Positions 63,003 through 64,000 of a stretch of DNA of 64,000 nt are shown here, in pieces; within the stretch, counting starts at the first letter, position 1, and each line of letters opens with the position of its first letter. Under the pieces are notes generated by a model. It was not told the DNA's origin. It saw only the letters and a list, made by a program, of their open reading frames with translations, and made no database searches. The DNA comes from Extibacter muris (GTDB lineage: Bacteria > Bacillota > Clostridia > Lachnospirales > Lachnospiraceae), in assembly GCF_004345005.1 (NCBI RefSeq), contig NZ_SMMX01000015.1:1-64000 (forward strand). The letters run 5' to 3'. Made by a program: the position numbers and the translations under genes.

Positions 63003-63138
63003 AAAAACGGATATGCCAAAGTCTGACATATCCGCTAAAATTACTCACGCTATATCCCTACGTTGGCATTATCCAAATCAGGTTACGGGTCAAAGCACTG
63101 ACAGCTTACTCTCAGCCCGCTTTCCGCGAGCTCCCCTT
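63003..63138 (-). promoter_or_regulatory. TPP riboswitch with intrinsic terminator
   Basis: On the minus strand: GGGGAGC, GCGGGCTGAGAG, then GACCCGTAACCTGATTTGG and ATAATGCCAACGTAGGGA, which are the conserved THI-box blocks (aptamer about 63138-63052). Downstream, CGGATATG and CATATCCG form a stem followed by TTTTTT (63035-63003). TPP binding should therefore stop transcription before thiM. Confidence 0.95.
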
Positions 63139-63220
63139 TTTGCTATGTTGTTTTCACAATTTTCATTATACTACGTTTTCCAGAATTTGCAACGGTAGAA
63201 TGGGACATGCAGACGAAAAA

Positions 63221-63724
63221 TCAGAACTTGCGTATCTCGTCCCCGCTCTCATCCGTTGATTTATCAATAGACCTGACAACGATGTAGTATCCGTCTTCCC
63301 CATTAGTCTTCACTCTGACCCGGTCTCCCACTTTGTGTCCCAGTATCGCCTTCCCAAGTGGCGACTCTATGCTGATACGTCCCTCCAGAGAATTGCCGCG
63401 TACGCTTGTGACGAGCCGGTACGTCTCCGTCTCATCATCTACTTCAAAGTACAGCTCCACCGTATCGTTGATTCCGACTTCATCCGCCCCGGACGTATCC
63501 GAGACAATCTTTGCAGTCTTTAACATCCTCTCCAGATACCTGATGCGGCTTTCGTTCCGGTTCTTGTCCTGCTTTGCCGCCTTGTACTCGAAGTTCTCGC
63601 TCAGATCCCCCTGGGCTCTGGCTTCCTTCACTGCCTCCAGCTCTTTTTTGCGCACGACAAGCTTGCGGTATTCTATCTCTTCTTTTATTTTGCGCACGTC
63701 ACTTTCTGTCAACTGTTCTCTCAA
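63221..63724 (-). CDS. greA: Transcription elongation factor GreA
   Basis: 167 residues: an N-terminal coiled coil with the acidic tip region ARAQGDLSENFEYKAAK and a C-terminal FKBP-like domain (ISIESPLGKAILGHKVGDRVRV). It rescues backtracked RNA polymerase. The coil starts EQLTESDVRKIKEEIEYRKL. ATG 63724 follows AGGAG. Tandem palindromes about 80 bp upstream could take part in its control. Confidence 0.92.
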   Translation of the reverse strand: MREQLTESDVRKIKEEIEYRKLVVRKKELEAVKEARAQGDLSENFEYKAAKQDKNRNESRIRYLERMLKTAKIVSDTSGADEVGINDTVELYFEVDDETETYRLVTSVRGNSLEGRISIESPLGKAILGHKVGDRVRVKTNGEDGYYIVVRSIDKSTDESGDEIRKF

Positions 63725-63800
63725 AAGAATCTCCTGCCTTTCTCACTGTTCATCTCTACCATTGTATCGTCGGAGATCTAAAGTTGTCCAGTATTTCATA

Positions 63801-63859
63801 CTTATTGAACTACTAATGTTCAATAAGGTATACTTATTGAACTGCTAATGTTCAATAAG
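63801..63859. repeat. Two tandem palindromes upstream of greA
   Basis: CTTATTGAAC-7 bp-GTTCAATAAG occurs at 63801-63827 and again at 63833-63859, with a 32-bp period and only one base different in the loop. On the minus strand each unit also gives TTGAAC-17 bp-TATRnn, so the palindromes overlap possible promoters. They lie between the end of the cyclase gene and greA. Confidence 0.75.
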
Positions 63860-63862
63860 GTA

Positions 63863-64000
63863 TCAAATATATGCTATGGCCCGCACAGGCGCACCGTCTG
63901 CACATTCATACTTCAAAGGAAGGGCGACGAAGTCTACAAGCCCGTCCCCAAGTTCTCCCAGGTTGCAGAGATTCTCTATGATTACCATCTGGTTCGTCCC
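63863..64000 (-). CDS. Cyclase-family protein, C-terminal end (partial)
   Basis: 45 residues open to the window edge, stop TGA at 63865-63863. The sequence NLGELGDGLVDFVALPLKYE then GADG-like CADGAPVRAIAYI is the C-terminal pattern of the cyclase/kynurenine formamidase family (PF04199). The start and most of the protein are outside the window. Confidence 0.75.
   Translation of the reverse strand, partial: GTNQMVIIENLCNLGELGDGLVDFVALPLKYECADGAPVRAIAYI

Overview
The window looks like a chromosomal segment from a low-to-mid GC anaerobic Firmicute, most likely a Lachnospiraceae-type gut Clostridium. The basis is the gene content: HrcA/CIRCE control, a Spo0A-type DNA-binding domain, a 4-hydroxybutyrate dehydrogenase very like the Clostridium kluyveri enzyme, EFR1 and other clostridial ferredoxin proteins, a CplR/Lsa-like ABC-F protein, a TPP-riboswitch thi operon, and strong GGAGG ribosome binding sites. 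No phage, IS transposase or CRISPR array was seen. The species is not determined.

Layout. 1-1.8 kb: tail of a membrane protein, then an ECF sigma/anti-sigma pair. 1.8-2.5 kb: a large structured repeat (IR-L). 2.5-9 kb: small membrane protein, lpdA with an 11-residue internal duplication, ung, hisF-hisH, and a two-component system. 9-24.4 kb: a catabolic locus of about 14 genes. It holds surE, an FGGY kinase, an SDR dehydrogenase, a DUF89 phosphatase, a GlpP-family antiterminator, a BCCT transporter, a YcxB-like protein, two EtfB/EtfA pairs, two FAD-linked dehydrogenases and a divergent MFS transporter. 24.4-26.7 kb: ferredoxin-nitroreductase, TetR regulator and EFR1 flavodoxin-ferredoxin. 26.7-27.2 kb: IR-R, the inverted partner of IR-L. 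27-36 kb: SleB-like hydrolase, GyrI-like protein, Fe-S protein, a decayed ABC exporter with its two-component system, a lone Spo0A effector domain, tmRNA and hsp20. 36-49.8 kb: smpB, rnr, secG, eno, 4-hydroxybutyrate dehydrogenase, YitT, MarR-TSUP, glmM, a FAD oxidoreductase, and a split purine pathway end (AICAR transformylase plus PurO-type cyclohydrolase). 50-56 kb: lipoprotein, then an ABC-2 exporter with its two-component system. 56-64 kb: methyltransferase-like repair protein, ABC-F protein with an attenuated leader, thiamine salvage operon under a TPP riboswitch, greA, and the end of a cyclase-family gene.

The most interesting system is the 9-24 kb locus. Its three transcription starts (leaders at about 22.85 kb minus, 23.0 kb plus and 12.55 kb minus) share one design. 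Each has a strong sigma-A promoter, AGTTAC at the predicted 5' end of the RNA, an AAAGAG element, a GTAAC that can pair with the first block, and then an intrinsic terminator that reuses the same GTAAC arm. A GlpP-family antiterminator gene lies inside the locus. I infer that one RNA-binding antiterminator, responding to a phosphorylated polyol-like metabolite, switches on the two dehydrogenase-ETF modules, both transporters, the kinase and the phosphatases. The substrate is unknown.

The second unusual feature is a family of about 210-bp structured repeats: four long copies and two short relatives. Different copies keep the same helices with different, compensating sequences. All six lie between convergent genes and abut their stop codons.
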